Positions 63,650 through 64,000 of a stretch of 64,000 nt of DNA are shown here, piece by piece (position 1 is the stretch's first letter; every line of letters starts with the position of its first letter). The notes under the pieces are model-generated. The model saw nothing but the letters and a program-made list of their open reading frames with translations. It was not told the origin of the DNA and made no database searches. This DNA comes from Rhinopithecus roxellana (Eukaryota > Chordata > Mammalia > Primates > Cercopithecidae), in contig NC_044551.1 of assembly GCF_007565055.1 (NCBI RefSeq), positions 95,696,089-95,760,088 of the forward strand, written 5' to 3'. The translations under genes were made by a program, and so were the position numbers.

Positions 63650-63689
63650 AAAGAGAAAGAAAGAGAGAGAGAGAAAGGAAAAGGAAAAC
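63529..63689. repeat. (GAAA)n purine tract, about 160 bases
   Basis: All A and G, with a pure GAAA core at about 63559-63650 and mixed GA/GAAA flanks. It reads (TTTC)n on the transcribed strand. Confidence 0.97.
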
Positions 63690-64000
63690 ATCTCACCCAG
63701 CTTCTTGTGATATGGGGAAAATTTTCAACCCAGTCTCTTGGATCTCAAGGGCCCACTGCCTCAAATAATAGGACCTAAGACACCTAACAAATAGTCGTGC
63801 TTCCCAAGTGAGAGGCTCTTGCATCTCAGCCTTAGCCACATGGCTGTACAAAGCCTTTAGAAGTTTGATAACATCTTGAAAGCTATGAAAAGGAAAGAAA
63901 GACCCTGGCCCTTCGTCTCATCAGTAATGGATCATTCTTGGTGTGACATGTAGAGGAACTAGTCTGCCACAGTGAGAGTTGTGGTTGAATACACTGGCTG
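63690..64000. other. Intron 53, unassigned
   Basis: No DNAH5 exon is seen in this last stretch; the AAA4 P-loop exon must lie beyond the window. Confidence 0.55.

Noticed and set aside
1..64000. Nested protein or RNA gene, promoter, or novel system
   Set aside because: I looked on both strands for other exon-like blocks with family motifs, tRNA-like stems and CpG-rich promoters, and saw none beyond DNAH5. A repeat-masked conservation scan would be decisive.

Overview
This window is primate genomic DNA. It carries the 3' half of one large gene on the minus strand, an axonemal dynein heavy chain that I identify as DNAH5 (outer dynein arm heavy chain). Twenty-two coding exons can be placed to the base. 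The transcript runs from the most upstream exon at 62431 to the last one visible at 1934. All exons have AG/GT boundaries and all 21 joins keep frame. Together they encode 4174 coding bases, about 1391 residues, roughly residues 2985-4375 of a protein of about 4624. By human numbering as I remember it these are exons 54-75. Neither the 5' half of the gene nor the last exons (about 250 C-terminal residues) are in the window. There is no promoter, CpG island or polyadenylation region of the gene here.

Domain order along the transcript: second half of AAA4 (55667-62431); stalk coiled coil CC1 (53987-54528); microtubule-binding domain between two conserved prolines (47723-51202); CC2 (39476-44262); AAA5 (36412-38858); the coiled-coil strut/buttress region (24113-25776); AAA6 (6399-23626); and the start of the C-terminal domain (1934-5037). 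The window therefore codes for the track-binding stalk and the non-catalytic side of the AAA ring.

The rest is intron, about 93% of the window, filled with interspersed repeats: at least 14 Alu copies, four L1 3' fragments, L2 and MIR relics, hAT and Tigger DNA-transposon relics, four MaLR-type solo LTRs and several microsatellites. The youngest-looking Alus (9227-9525, 13139-13386) carry variants typical of Old World monkey Alu subfamilies, and the protein differs at scattered positions from the human sequence as I recall it, so the source is probably a cercopithecid monkey rather than human.

I found no undescribed biological system, no nested gene and no RNA gene. The most informative irregularities are an L1 with a twin-priming 5' inversion and intact target-site duplications (41998-43047), a head-to-head inverted Alu pair about 210 bases from an exon (39821-40431), weak splice sites at both ends of the intron between exons 68 and 69, including a NAGNAG acceptor, an Alu nested in another Alu's tail (18736-19315), a three-arm Alu (25929-26360), and a 51-bp minisatellite beside a long GAAA tract (63306-63689).
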